From IMG/VR virus record IMGVR_UViG_3300030098_004828, positions 62,001 through 126,000 of that record: DNA of 64,000 nucleotides; one strand, 5' to 3'. Both the position numbers and the translations under genes were made by a program. The DNA is from a virus. Under the pieces are notes generated by a model, which was not told the DNA's origin, searched no databases, and worked only from the letters and a program-made list of their open reading frames with translations. Of this stretch, positions 32,001-40,437 are shown piece by piece (position 1 is the first letter of the stretch; each line of letters begins with the position of its first letter).

Positions 32001-35000
32001 TCAAGAAAAGAACAGTATAATAAAGCTTTAGCTTTAGCTAAAACAGATCTTCAAAAAGCTACTATAGAATTCTTTTTTAATAGACAGATAACAAATCCTA
32101 AACAATTTAGTCAACTTGTTGCAAGTCATACTATAGAAGGTATAGCAGGACCATTAGTTACATTAAATAAAAAAGATCATATTTATTATGAAATTCCAAA
32201 TCTATTAGAATATACTAGTGTTACAACAGCTATTAAAGGTTATATGACATCTAAAAATCCTCATGTAGTTAAAAAGGGAGAAACTATAAATGACATAATT
32301 AAAGAATTTGAAGTTAGTAGAAAAATTTTAGACAGAATGAATCCTGAAATTAATCTTGATACTATTAAAACTGGTGATTCTGTAAACATACCTGATCAAG
32401 ATTTTGTTCTTAATAGAAAAATAGGAGATGATTTTGATTCTATTGTAGATGGATTAGCTGCTTTTAAATCTTTTAACGAACTTCCTGCAATGAAAGTTTT
32501 AAATAAAGAAGTAGCAGAAGAAGCTTATAAAGAAGCATCACTTGTACTTACAGGTATAAGAGCAGCTGGTGCAGTTCTTATACCTCAAGTTATAGTTGCA
32601 GATCCTATAAATAAAATAGCAGGTAGTATTGATATATTAGCAATATATCCTGATGGTACTTATCAGGTTATAGACTTAAAAACAAGTAGAAATAGTGTTG
32701 TAGGATTAAAAAGTAAATACAAAACTGTAGCATATCCTGTTAACGTTGGTAGTATATTTACAAAAGGAAAGGTTGAAAGACAACACAAAATAGTAGATGG
32801 AAAAAAGAAATATACAGAAGAATATAATCCTACTATTCATTGGCCAGAATTTACTACAGAACAACAACACAATATGCAGGTTAATCTTTATAATAGAATG
32901 TTACATAATATGGGTTATGTTCAAAATACTGCTCCATCTATAACATTACATATTAAAGTTGAAGTTGAAGGTTATGGTAAAGATCAAAAGTTTTTAGATG
33001 AATTTAATTTTGAAGAATCTAATTTTCATCCTATGTCACAAAATCAAGATAAGGTTGATAAAGTTATTCCTGTCAAAGTTAATCAAGAAATGAGAAAAGT
33101 ATTACACGAGGTGTATAAAAATTCTCCTGAATTTAATCCAGTAAGAGGTGATAACTTTTTAACTGATGATCAAGCTCAACCTGAATCAACAACTAATATA
33201 GATTCTGCTAAAGGTAAAGAAGAGTATAAAGCTGTAATGAAAATTACAAAAGATTATGTTGGACATCTTACAAACAGAGAAGAATCAATTAAACAACTAA
33301 CTAAGCATATTAAAAATATTGACAAGTATGCTAAAATGGAATTAGAAAGAATTCAAGTACACACAGATATGATAACTTTAGCATTTAAAAAAGGTAAAGT
33401 TAGACAGGTTTACACTAGACTTCTTAAAGAAAGTATTGATCAATTAACAGAAGTTAAAAATTATTTTTTAGATCCAAAAAACTTTAATAAGAATGAATAC
33501 TTAAAAAGAATAAATCACTATGAAACTTTTATAGATTCTTTTGAAGGTCTTACTACAATAGATAAAGAATCTTTAAAACAATTAAATTCTGAGCAACGTG
33601 CATTAAAAGATGAATTGGTGTCTTTAATACAAGATCTAAAAGGTAGAATAAATACGAAAGGACAAATAGTTGAAGTTGGTATTTTACAAACTGCACAAGA
33701 AAATTGGATGAAAGCTTTTGTAAAACAAAGAAGTTCCGGGAAAATGATTCAAGGAACTGAATATGGTTTTGGTACTGCACAAGAAAGTCAAGTAATTAGA
33801 GACTGGTCAGATGAAGATTTAAATGAATTATTACAATGGGCATATGAGATACAAGGAGGAGAGGCAAATCTTGGAGATATGTCAACATCTAGTGATACCT
33901 TAATGGCATTGGCTGATCAGTTTTATTCAGAAAAAGTTCAAGAGGTTATTGATATAAGAGAAAAATTTGATTCAATGATTAGTGTTTTAGAACGTAGACT
34001 TGAAAGATTAGGATCAAAAAATCCTCAAACTAGATATGAGTTTATGTTAAATGAAGATGGTTCTATTGTTAAAGAATTAGGAGGTGAATATTCTAAACTA
34101 AAAAGAGAGCTTATGGATCTCATGATGAATCATGATGGTAGTAAAAGAGAATATATTATAAAAGGTTTTGATGGAGAATACACTAAACAAGAAATAGAAC
34201 ATAATGAAAAATTGTTTAAGGATAAAAAAAGAGCAGGTGATTTTTGGAGACCAGAAATTATTGTAGAAGGTGTTGTTGACCATGGAGAATATCATCAATA
34301 CTCTCCAGAATATATAAAAGAAAGGAAAAAGTTTATGCGTTATAAGTATTGGAAGAAAAAAGGTTGGGGAGAATGGCAACAAAAACCTGGTGTTTCTGAT
34401 AAGGCTTTTAGAGAATTTTGGAGCAAATGGCATGAAACAAGAACATATAATAAACCTCAAATAATAAAAGGAAGATTTACTGGTAAAATGGAAACAGCAA
34501 CTAAGGACTTTATAAAATGGACAGTTGATGGTAAACCAACCAAGATACCAAGATTAATTACAGGTTCTGGTAAAAGCATGCGTAGTAAAAGATATGATAA
34601 AATAATGAATCCTAAAACAGAATTGGGTAGAGCTGAAAAAGAGTTTTATGAATTTTGGATAAAACATTGGGAGGGACCTAAAGGTATGTTAAGTAGAATG
34701 CCAGAAGGGGTTAGAAAAATGATGACAGATAGATCTCCTTTAGTAGTTAGTAGATTAGCTAAAGAATTAAAAGGTAAACCTAGTTTTATTAGAAAATTAT
34801 GGGCAAAAACTATTGGTGGAAGTTTAAAAGATGGTGTAAAAAGTTTATTTGGTGATAATACATTTGATGGTAAAAAAGTTCTTGTAGATGAATATGGATA
34901 TGTTGTAGACAGCATTCCTATGTATTTTATAGGTAAACCAAAATTAAAAGAAGATTTAGAAAAAATAGAAAAAGCACTTAATAAGCTTGATTCTCAACTT

Positions 35001-36851
35001 GAAAAAAATATAATAGGTAAACAAGCTTATATAAAAAAGAAAGCAGAATTAGATAGGGTTAGAACTAGAATTATGAATGCTCCATCTGTGGAAGAAGTTA
35101 GTAGAGATTTAGGAGATAGTCTTAAGAAATTTAATTTAATGTCAGCTCATTATAATATTATGAGTGAATCAGAAGATGTATTTTCAACTATACTTAAAGT
35201 CATGGAGCGTAGAGAATATTTCCCTAAGGATAAAAGACATAGACAATATAAAATAGGAAAAAAAGGAGAGCAAATAGAAGTAGGAACAAAGAAAGGGGGA
35301 CAGTCTTTAAAAGAAGCAAAAAATGTAACCAGATTTAAAAAATGGTTGCACATGGTGTTCTATGATAAAGATGCTTTAGATCAACCTAGATATCAAAAAA
35401 TGGTTAACGCTTTAAAAAATTATACATCTGTTGCTTATGTTGCTTTTAATACATTTGGTAACATAAATAACTATATGATTGGTAGAATGAACAACTGGAT
35501 TGAAACTGCCGGTGCTCAATTTTATACAAGGAAAGCTTATGCTCAAGCTGAACTTGAGTTTAATACGAAAGTTATGCCAGATATGATGGAGCAATTAGGT
35601 AAGAAAAATGCAGTAGGAGACTTAATAGGACTTAGTAAAAGTGATTATGATCCTGTAGTTCCTAGAACTAAAGCATTAGCAGCCATAGGTTATTTCAGAA
35701 TGATGGATGATAAACAAGAAATAGCAGAGACAGGATTAGGTTATGATCAATCTTACTTAGGAAAAATTATAACATGGGCCTATGGTATTAACTATTCTTT
35801 TGAGTTTAATGTGCAAAGTAAAGTTGGTAGAGCAATACTTGGAAGTTTAATGTTAGAGAAATCTACAGTTAATGAACAAGGAGAATATATTGAAAAACCT
35901 GTTGGTGAACCAGAAACTCTTTCTATTTTTGATGCAATGCAATATAACAATCAAACAGGAGAGGTAACATTTAAAGAAGGATTTAATACATTTATAGATC
36001 AACACGGTAGAAAAATGCCTTGGACTGGAGAAGGTGGAAGAGCTCATAAGCTAGTAAGAAATTATATAAGAGAAGTAAATAAACAAATTCACGGTAACTA
36101 TGCTCATAAAGATAGAGCAGCTTTTCAACAAGGAGCAATAGGTCAACTATTATTTCAATTTCATAAATGGACTTATCCAGCATTAAAGGCTAGATTTAGA
36201 CCAGAATATTATGATGAAAATTTAGGATACCTACAAGGTAGATACAGAACTTGGATTAGTTTCTTTGGTTATTTATCTAAATATGTATATGATAGTAAGA
36301 ACAAAGGTAATCAACCAGGGTTTTTTACAGATCCTATAAAAGGAAAAGTAAGAAGAGCAAATATGATAAAAAATGGAACAGAGCTTACATTTTTTGTAAC
36401 ATCATATATATTAACAATATTATTAAGCAATCTTTTTGAAGATGATGATGATGAAGTTGGTACAAGTAGTAGAAGATTAAAGAATGCTCTTATATATCAA
36501 ATAAATAGATTACGTAGAGAAACTGGTCAATTTATACCTGTATTAGGATGGCCAGAATTATTTCAAATGGTTCAAAGCCCAATGGCATCTACAAGAACTC
36601 TTGGAGAATTAGGAGGGGCAATTGAAAAATCTTTTGCTACAGGATTAGCGTTTATGTATTATCCTTTATTTGTTGGTGGAAACTGGCAAAAAGAAATGAA
36701 GAAAAATAAAGATTTCTATTATCAAAGAGGAGCAAGAAAAGGATCTTTAAAATTAGGTAAAGAATGGTCAGATGTTATCCCTCTGTGGTACTTAAGAAAT
36801 AGATGGATAGGATATGACACAGTTAGGGATATGCATATACCAGGATTATAA
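29070..36851 (+). CDS. Polyvalent virion protein: CCA-adding enzyme, HD, degenerate zincin, LysM, PD-(D/E)XK
   Basis: The product has 2593 residues. A class II tRNA nucleotidyltransferase (CCA-adding) core is clear: GGAVRD at 231-236, metal-binding D245-I-D247, and RRDFTWNAL at 322-330. An HD phosphohydrolase domain follows with ALTHDFAKP (H493, D494), the same order as bacterial CCA-adding enzymes of the Cca-HD type. Next is a zincin-like segment with the first His replaced (EEVLH, 825-829). A LysM segment (GETINDIIKEF...GDSVNIP, about 1070-1108) comes next, then a PD-(D/E)XK nuclease with D1188 and D1202-L-K1204. The C-terminal third has coiled coils, an Asn/aromatic region typical of crAss-like cargo proteins and a membrane-like stretch near 2440-2460 before an Asp run. 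It overlaps the next small gene by 1 nt. It is probably injected; tRNA repair or nucleotide hydrolysis in the host is an inference. Confidence 0.82.
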   Translation: MACVNRNTTEYKVLLEEFKSPIAVDLLVDNWQKFNKKNTMPTVSELKDYNNQRKKLFSLQKRQFTESIVVKLSDLGIIKKDYNISRNGDFSGSIEDGGMWHEELDEEYVTILEDQLRNEEIEPMDYDIALEQAYVYKYRGASLETLEQNRNRLMSFLDAFNLPSDFINVRVRSLEESMFIENEPLIRYADEIATKENKKIYRKKLPIKLTRPAINIIRELNKKGNKALIVGGAVRDSLRGVENKDIDIEVYGISYGNLENLLSKYGRVSVVGKSFGVIKFEDESGVEYDFSVPRRESTKGVGHKDFKIDVDPNMSPEEAAKRRDFTWNALAYDPIKEEIHDYFGGIKAIQRGTMEITSEQFIEDPLRVLRAMQFQSRSGDKISAKDYGIMKQMVRQGAWDNLPKERISEEFMKWALKGKNPSMIFNFLRKTNLMQELPYIGLLKGVKQDKEWHPEGDVEVHTGYVMDAAVKIADREGLKGDDRAVLIFAALTHDFAKPQTTEKNLIEYQEKETGKTQTRMAITSRGHEKAGGPLAKEFLESIGIKKSIIDRVVPLVVEHLQHVSIAALPEEKGKVTAVKTLARKLEPSNIQELLYLIEADNSGRPPLPKGLGQAGVELKRLAKNVKVTTKPKKDLLQGRDLISLGMKPGEQFSEVLNKARRAEDEGIFNTVEGGKLWVRKNILKEDVELEEVKPMNVKVESKDDSMETDMEPLANDNYEYLPEYEFNTNRNTLEVDDIITEDISKDLTFTRTIINHLERIFPDINVQYITELEYKAMRLVEQDVTRELLEAEGMETIKEDEVKSFFYDGTAYIIKDRITAETAIEEVLHPFVNALESDNKALFNSLLKEAKLNFPTLRAQIEGVYTDEKGFSPLERNLELVTQALTRHFKKEYEDTPTTNWRSKIKDLITWLAETVKNIYTYITSGFLSVSPEQISSANNLTDVAKLLNTEGLLIRFKGGKKDKGAFRSFKQYSLTESRKEQYNKALALAKTDLQKATIEFFFNRQITNPKQFSQLVASHTIEGIAGPLVTLNKKDHIYYEIPNLLEYTSVTTAIKGYMTSKNPHVVKKGETINDIIKEFEVSRKILDRMNPEINLDTIKTGDSVNIPDQDFVLNRKIGDDFDSIVDGLAAFKSFNELPAMKVLNKEVAEEAYKEASLVLTGIRAAGAVLIPQVIVADPINKIAGSIDILAIYPDGTYQVIDLKTSRNSVVGLKSKYKTVAYPVNVGSIFTKGKVERQHKIVDGKKKYTEEYNPTIHWPEFTTEQQHNMQVNLYNRMLHNMGYVQNTAPSITLHIKVEVEGYGKDQKFLDEFNFEESNFHPMSQNQDKVDKVIPVKVNQEMRKVLHEVYKNSPEFNPVRGDNFLTDDQAQPESTTNIDSAKGKEEYKAVMKITKDYVGHLTNREESIKQLTKHIKNIDKYAKMELERIQVHTDMITLAFKKGKVRQVYTRLLKESIDQLTEVKNYFLDPKNFNKNEYLKRINHYETFIDSFEGLTTIDKESLKQLNSEQRALKDELVSLIQDLKGRINTKGQIVEVGILQTAQENWMKAFVKQRSSGKMIQGTEYGFGTAQESQVIRDWSDEDLNELLQWAYEIQGGEANLGDMSTSSDTLMALADQFYSEKVQEVIDIREKFDSMISVLERRLERLGSKNPQTRYEFMLNEDGSIVKELGGEYSKLKRELMDLMMNHDGSKREYIIKGFDGEYTKQEIEHNEKLFKDKKRAGDFWRPEIIVEGVVDHGEYHQYSPEYIKERKKFMRYKYWKKKGWGEWQQKPGVSDKAFREFWSKWHETRTYNKPQIIKGRFTGKMETATKDFIKWTVDGKPTKIPRLITGSGKSMRSKRYDKIMNPKTELGRAEKEFYEFWIKHWEGPKGMLSRMPEGVRKMMTDRSPLVVSRLAKELKGKPSFIRKLWAKTIGGSLKDGVKSLFGDNTFDGKKVLVDEYGYVVDSIPMYFIGKPKLKEDLEKIEKALNKLDSQLEKNIIGKQAYIKKKAELDRVRTRIMNAPSVEEVSRDLGDSLKKFNLMSAHYNIMSESEDVFSTILKVMERREYFPKDKRHRQYKIGKKGEQIEVGTKKGGQSLKEAKNVTRFKKWLHMVFYDKDALDQPRYQKMVNALKNYTSVAYVAFNTFGNINNYMIGRMNNWIETAGAQFYTRKAYAQAELEFNTKVMPDMMEQLGKKNAVGDLIGLSKSDYDPVVPRTKALAAIGYFRMMDDKQEIAETGLGYDQSYLGKIITWAYGINYSFEFNVQSKVGRAILGSLMLEKSTVNEQGEYIEKPVGEPETLSIFDAMQYNNQTGEVTFKEGFNTFIDQHGRKMPWTGEGGRAHKLVRNYIREVNKQIHGNYAHKDRAAFQQGAIGQLLFQFHKWTYPALKARFRPEYYDENLGYLQGRYRTWISFFGYLSKYVYDSKNKGNQPGFFTDPIKGKVRRANMIKNGTELTFFVTSYILTILLSNLFEDDDDEVGTSSRRLKNALIYQINRLRRETGQFIPVLGWPELFQMVQSPMASTRTLGELGGAIEKSFATGLAFMYYPLFVGGNWQKEMKKNKDFYYQRGARKGSLKLGKEWSDVIPLWYLRNRWIGYDTVRDMHIPGL

Positions 36852-37021
36852 TGCCAGTAAACAAAAAAATAATAAGAATAGATAAAGATAAGTACGAAGA
36901 ACTTAAAAGTAACTTCAGTACTATCTTTGATCTATATATATCTGATAATGACTATTACGTTATTGGAACCTTTGAAGATCTTAAGTCTGTTGGTGTTGAT
37001 CCGGGCGTTCCTTTTGTTTAA
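36851..37021 (+). CDS. Small hypothetical protein (56 residues)
   Basis: The ATG overlaps the stop codon of the 2593-residue gene by one base (TAATG), and the 56-residue product reads MPVNKKIIRIDKDKYEEL... with alternating charged and hydrophobic residues. The coupling suggests translation with the late operon. Its 3' end overlaps the convergent DUF5522-like gene by 41 nt. No family is recognised; an alternative is that only the minus-strand gene is real here. Confidence 0.5.
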   Translation: MPVNKKIIRIDKDKYEELKSNFSTIFDLYISDNDYYVIGTFEDLKSVGVDPGVPFV

Positions 37022-37142
37022 AAGGACAATGCTTACAACCATTCCCGCAGCAATATCCTCTTTTAAGATGATATGCTGCAGTCATGACTGTATTACCGTC
37101 TCTATCTTTATAGAAATATGGAGTAAATTTACTTAACTTCAC
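36981..37142 (-). CDS. DUF5522-like Cys-rich small protein
   Basis: The 53-residue product starts with GTG at 37142, inside the last codons of the ribonucleotide reductase gene (14-nt overlap). It contains YHLKRGYCCGNGCKHCPF, the hallmark of the short DUF5522 family common in Bacteroidota (AYHLKRGYCCG.GC.HCPY). Four cysteines in CC-x3-C-x2-C could bind a metal or Fe-S cluster; the family function is unknown to me. The GTG start is chosen because it is the first start in the open frame and gives translational coupling; an ATG 14 codons later is the alternative. The overlap with the reductase suggests co-transcription and perhaps a link to nucleotide metabolism. Confidence 0.7.
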   Translation of the reverse strand: MKLSKFTPYFYKDRDGNTVMTAAYHLKRGYCCGNGCKHCPFKQKERPDQHQQT

Positions 37143-38988
37143 AAGCTCCACCAGCACACGCTAGCTCTCCAGTTAAATTAGTTTCATCATTCTCTTCAGT
37201 GATCTTAGATAGATCAATATCCATTAATGATTTAACCATTTCATTATACTTCTTTTTAGTAATGTCTTCAAATGGAGCCTGAGTATAAGTACCACCATCA
37301 TATGGAAGCACAGCAAGACCATTATAATGATCTCTGTTTTTCCACATCCAGTCACCAGCTAATTCCCAGTCTTCATCCTTTAAGCTAATTGTAGCAGAAA
37401 CATTATGAGTATTAGATCCAGATCTATGCCCAGTCTTTACCCATTCTGTAGCTACCTTCTTTACTCTTTCAAGTAATTGGAAAGCAGATTCAGTTCTTAA
37501 GATAGAGCCTTCCGGAGCCTTTTGGGGTATACTTATAACTGCTGTATCATGGCCACGGAAGACACAATCTTCTACTAGATCAGGATGATTCTTAGCAAGA
37601 TACCCATATATAGCCTCATTCTTACCTACACGTATTCTTCTTATATAGTAATCATTATGCCATGCATGAATACCAGAACTAGTTCCTAATGTTAATGATG
37701 TTGTACCAGCAGGTTTTACTGTTGTTGTTCTAGCAGCCTTTTTGATACCAATTAATTTAGCAATTCTAGCATTCTCTTTTTTTACTACTTTAGCAGCTGC
37801 TTCCATATCATAACCAAGTATTTTACCAGATCCTATACCAGTCATAGATACACCAATCAATGCATCTTTTTCTGTAGTCTCTTGCCATACTGGTCTGAGA
37901 TAGTGGAAGTTAGTGTATCCTGCTTGAAGTGTTCCTATAAATGTAGCAGCTTTGACTCTTAGCTCAAGATCTTCTTGAGAATCAATATTACTTACATTAA
38001 CTTCACATAAATTGCAGAATTGAAAAGGACGTAGAGCAATCTCACAACATGGATTAGTTCCCCAGTCTTTATCATTATTAAAATATATACCAGGTTCACC
38101 GGCTTTACTTAACTCTACTCTTTTCCATAGATCCATAAAGAAAGACTTAGTTATCTTATGTCTCATAAGAACAGCAGAATTGTTAGCTCTACCACGTTGT
38201 GGATTTAATTCCCACCAAGCACCAGCTTTACAAGCAATCATTTCATCATCATCAGCACTAAATAGACTGATAAGAGCAGCACGTCTAATACCACCAGCTA
38301 ATACAGCATCTGCTATGTAACATATAATATCATGTGCTTCAAGTGTACTAAGTGAATCACCATCTTCTTTATTCTCAAGAATACCAGTGATTTTAAGTAT
38401 ACATTCTTTTAATGGTTGTGGTCCAGGAGCTTTACCACCAGAAGTTACTAATCTTGCTCCTTTAGGTCTAATATCTGAATAGTCAAATACTATACGTGAA
38501 CTCTTACCATTTAAATATGATTTCATTAACATCTTAATAGCATCTGCCCATCCTTCTATAGAGTCACCAATTAAGTAACGTCTTGTTCTTTTTTTATATG
38601 GTTTATTAATCAATGGTAATTTATCTACATGATGTTGTTGTACTGAATATCCCACACCTGTTCCACCAAGTAATAAGAACATGGTTTCACTAAAAGCATC
38701 TATATGATCTATAGGAAGGTATGCACAATTATATATTCTATTAGGACTAATTTCAATTGGTTTACCACCAAACTGCATAGATCTCATAGATGGCAAAACC
38801 TTTTTGTCAAATACATATTCATATGTACCTCTTATATCATCCTCAAGTTCAGGATATGTTTTAATATGCATATTCATATTTCTAGTGACCAATTCTTTCC
38901 AGGTCTCTCTTCTTTTTAATTCAGGATTATACCGTGCATATTTCATATGGACAGTAATATCACTAAGAATTTTGTTATTCAATTCCAT
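37129..38988 (-). CDS. nrdJ: Adenosylcobalamin-dependent (class II) monomeric ribonucleotide reductase
   Basis: The product should reduce ribonucleoside triphosphates to deoxyribonucleotides using coenzyme B12. All five cysteines of the Lactobacillus-type monomeric enzyme are present: C88 (NRIYNCAYLP), radical C314 and partner E316 (NPCCEIALR), C325 (FQFCNLCE), and the C-terminal redox pair C611-x4-C616 (CAGGAC). The glycine loop LLLGGTGVGYSVQ and the TVKPAGTTSLTLG segment are also recognisable. At 619 residues it is shorter than the cellular monomeric enzyme (about 740), so some regulatory regions may be reduced. It lies on the minus strand inside the rightward late region, convergent to the giant genes. 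Its promoter region shares the 171-nt divergent gap with the gene at 39160. Being B12-dependent, it needs host cobalamin or its import. Confidence 0.93.
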   Translation of the reverse strand: MELNNKILSDITVHMKYARYNPELKRRETWKELVTRNMNMHIKTYPELEDDIRGTYEYVFDKKVLPSMRSMQFGGKPIEISPNRIYNCAYLPIDHIDAFSETMFLLLGGTGVGYSVQQHHVDKLPLINKPYKKRTRRYLIGDSIEGWADAIKMLMKSYLNGKSSRIVFDYSDIRPKGARLVTSGGKAPGPQPLKECILKITGILENKEDGDSLSTLEAHDIICYIADAVLAGGIRRAALISLFSADDDEMIACKAGAWWELNPQRGRANNSAVLMRHKITKSFFMDLWKRVELSKAGEPGIYFNNDKDWGTNPCCEIALRPFQFCNLCEVNVSNIDSQEDLELRVKAATFIGTLQAGYTNFHYLRPVWQETTEKDALIGVSMTGIGSGKILGYDMEAAAKVVKKENARIAKLIGIKKAARTTTVKPAGTTSLTLGTSSGIHAWHNDYYIRRIRVGKNEAIYGYLAKNHPDLVEDCVFRGHDTAVISIPQKAPEGSILRTESAFQLLERVKKVATEWVKTGHRSGSNTHNVSATISLKDEDWELAGDWMWKNRDHYNGLAVLPYDGGTYTQAPFEDITKKKYNEMVKSLMDIDLSKITEENDETNLTGELACAGGACEVK

Positions 38989-39020
38989 TATTTTAGTATT
39001 TAATAGTTAATAAATGTAGA

Positions 39021-39039
39021 TACCTGAGATAATCAGGTA
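39021..39039. promoter_or_regulatory. Palindrome in the divergent control region
   Basis: TACCTGA-GATAA-TCAGGTA is a perfect 7-bp inverted repeat with a 5-nt spacer, lying between the reductase start (38988) and the rightward gene at 39160. No T-run follows on either strand, which argues against a terminator. It could be an operator for a dimeric repressor or a hairpin in the reductase leader. Confidence 0.5.
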
Positions 39040-39042
39040 ATA

Positions 39043-39055
39043 ATAATATACTCAA
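39043..39055 (-). promoter_or_regulatory. Candidate promoter of the reductase gene
   Basis: On the minus strand this reads TTGAGTATATTAT, sharing GTATATTAT with the rightward boxes at 39105, 40423 and 46350. It lies about 55 nt upstream of the reductase ATG, with the palindrome between the box and the gene. Confidence 0.4.
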
Positions 39056-39104
39056 TTTCTTGAAAATAATCTGTATGAATTCCATTTTTAGTTGTTAAAG
39101 TTTT

Positions 39105-39116
39105 TTTGTATATTAT
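39105..39116 (+). promoter_or_regulatory. Candidate late promoter box TTTGTATATTAT
   Basis: The 12-mer TTTGTATATTAT occurs identically at 40423 and 46350, each time in a short gap before a rightward gene. Here it is 43 nt upstream of the ATG at 39160. No convincing -33 TTG is seen at the usual Bacteroidota spacing. Confidence 0.5.
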
Positions 39117-39159
39117 AATATAGAGTAAAGTGAATACAAATATATAAAAATAATATAAT

Positions 39160-39498
39160 ATGACAACATGGAATAATTTAAATCCTGTAGAAGCTGCAAA
39201 AACTCAAAAACAATTAGAGTATCAAGAGAATTTAAACAAAATGACAGGTGTTACAGGTGCTGTTCTGTTACATACTTCAGGTGCAAATTTAACAGCTACT
39301 GGTAATTTTTTTGCAATCCAAGGAATAAAAGCAGCTAATGTAGATTTTACATCAGGCGCAGGTACTCAAACATTAGTAACTGGTAGTAATATGGATCAGT
39401 TTACTATTGATTTTATGATTCCTGATGGTGCAACAATTTATGGAAATTTTAGCAAGGTTACATTAGCAAGTGGATATGCTATTGCTTATAAAAAATAA
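39160..39498 (+). CDS. Small tail/virion protein
   Basis: The 112-residue product begins with a polar helix (PVEAAKTQKQLEYQENLNK). It continues as a beta-rich domain ending in MIPDGATIYGNFSKVTLASGYAIAYKK. The ending I..GT.iyG.fs.itL.SG..iAY is familiar from short structural proteins of marine phages, often near tail fibres. No signal peptide or membrane segment. It is the first gene after the divergent control region and is followed 2 nt later by the LamG-like gene, so both are probably transcribed together as host-recognition or tail components. Confidence 0.65.
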   Translation: MTTWNNLNPVEAAKTQKQLEYQENLNKMTGVTGAVLLHTSGANLTATGNFFAIQGIKAANVDFTSGAGTQTLVTGSNMDQFTIDFMIPDGATIYGNFSKVTLASGYAIAYKK

Positions 39499-39500
39499 AT

Positions 39501-40418
39501 ATGTTTAGTTCTATAGGAAATACAAATACAAGTGTACATAGAAGACAACTTGATCCTCAAACAATTACAGATTATCATGCAGAACTTAATCAAAGGCTTG
39601 TAGGGTGGTTTGATTTTAGTGACGCATCTACAGTTTTTGAAGATATAGGAGGAACAGATCCTGCAGAAAATGCTGATAGAATAGCACGAATAAATAATAA
39701 AGCATATGATGGTAATGGAGCAAGTTCAGCATCACTAAATCTATTTGCAGGTCAAACATCTGTTCCTGAACAACCTACATGGACTGCTCCTGTTGGTTTT
39801 ACTCCTGGATATGGAACATTTCATGATATGGTTTTAGAATCTGATACAACACAAGGAAATGTATCTACTGGTAAAATGGGTGGGTATGCGTTTACTCCTC
39901 AAAAGTTTACATATATGGTGGTTGTAAAAGGTAATCCATCAGGTATAACCAGTCCTTCTGAACCTATATTTTCATTTACTGACCAAACTAGATCTGATAC
40001 AGGACTTGTGTATGCAGGTGCTGCACTTGGAAGTAATGTTAATTTTATATTTAATTTAAAAATGAATACTCCTAGATCAGATAGTACCTATAGGCCTGAT
40101 ACTGCTATAACATGCTACACATTAACAGGAGGTACACCAACTGCTCCAGCTAATAGTCTAAAGTGGTATGTGAATGGTGCATTGGGAGCTACTGATACAA
40201 CAGATTATAGTGCACAAACACGTGATTTAACTGTAAATGATCCTTCTATTCACTTTCATATGGGGTGGTGTTTTAGTCTTAATAGAGGTATGACTAAAGG
40301 TTTTGATGGAAGAATTTATGAAGTTGTTATGTATGATAATTGTTTAAATGAATATCAATTACGTCAATTACATAGATATGTAGGTTCAAAGTATGGAATT
40401 AGTATGGCAATAATCTAA
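39501..40418 (+). CDS. LamG/concanavalin-like tail or receptor-binding protein
   Basis: The 305-residue product has a concanavalin-like lectin pattern: LVGWFDFSDASTVFED near the start, central beta-rich stretches, and the signature FDGRIYEVVMYDNCLNEYQL followed by LHRYVGSKYGI at the C-terminus. This ending (G.i.Ev..yd..L...e...l..YL..KYGI) is typical of LamG-like domains in phage tail and appendage proteins. I infer a carbohydrate-binding role on the virion surface, probably in adsorption. No signal peptide or catalytic residues are apparent. It lies 2 nt after a small structural gene and 19 nt before the next gene, with a promoter-like box in that gap. Confidence 0.72.
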   Translation: MFSSIGNTNTSVHRRQLDPQTITDYHAELNQRLVGWFDFSDASTVFEDIGGTDPAENADRIARINNKAYDGNGASSASLNLFAGQTSVPEQPTWTAPVGFTPGYGTFHDMVLESDTTQGNVSTGKMGGYAFTPQKFTYMVVVKGNPSGITSPSEPIFSFTDQTRSDTGLVYAGAALGSNVNFIFNLKMNTPRSDSTYRPDTAITCYTLTGGTPTAPANSLKWYVNGALGATDTTDYSAQTRDLTVNDPSIHFHMGWCFSLNRGMTKGFDGRIYEVVMYDNCLNEYQLRQLHRYVGSKYGISMAII

Positions 40419-40422
40419 AATA

Positions 40423-40434
40423 TTTGTATATTAT
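40423..40434 (+). promoter_or_regulatory. Candidate late promoter box TTTGTATATTAT
   Basis: Identical 12-mer to those at 39105 and 46350, in a 19-nt gap, ending 3 nt before the ATG at 40438. If it is a promoter, the transcript would be nearly leaderless. Confidence 0.45.
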
Positions 40435-40437
40435 ATT

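Noticed and set aside
36927-37136. Rightward 69-codon frame
   Set aside because: It overlaps both the 56-residue frame coupled to the preceding stop and the DUF5522-like gene, and shows no family pattern.
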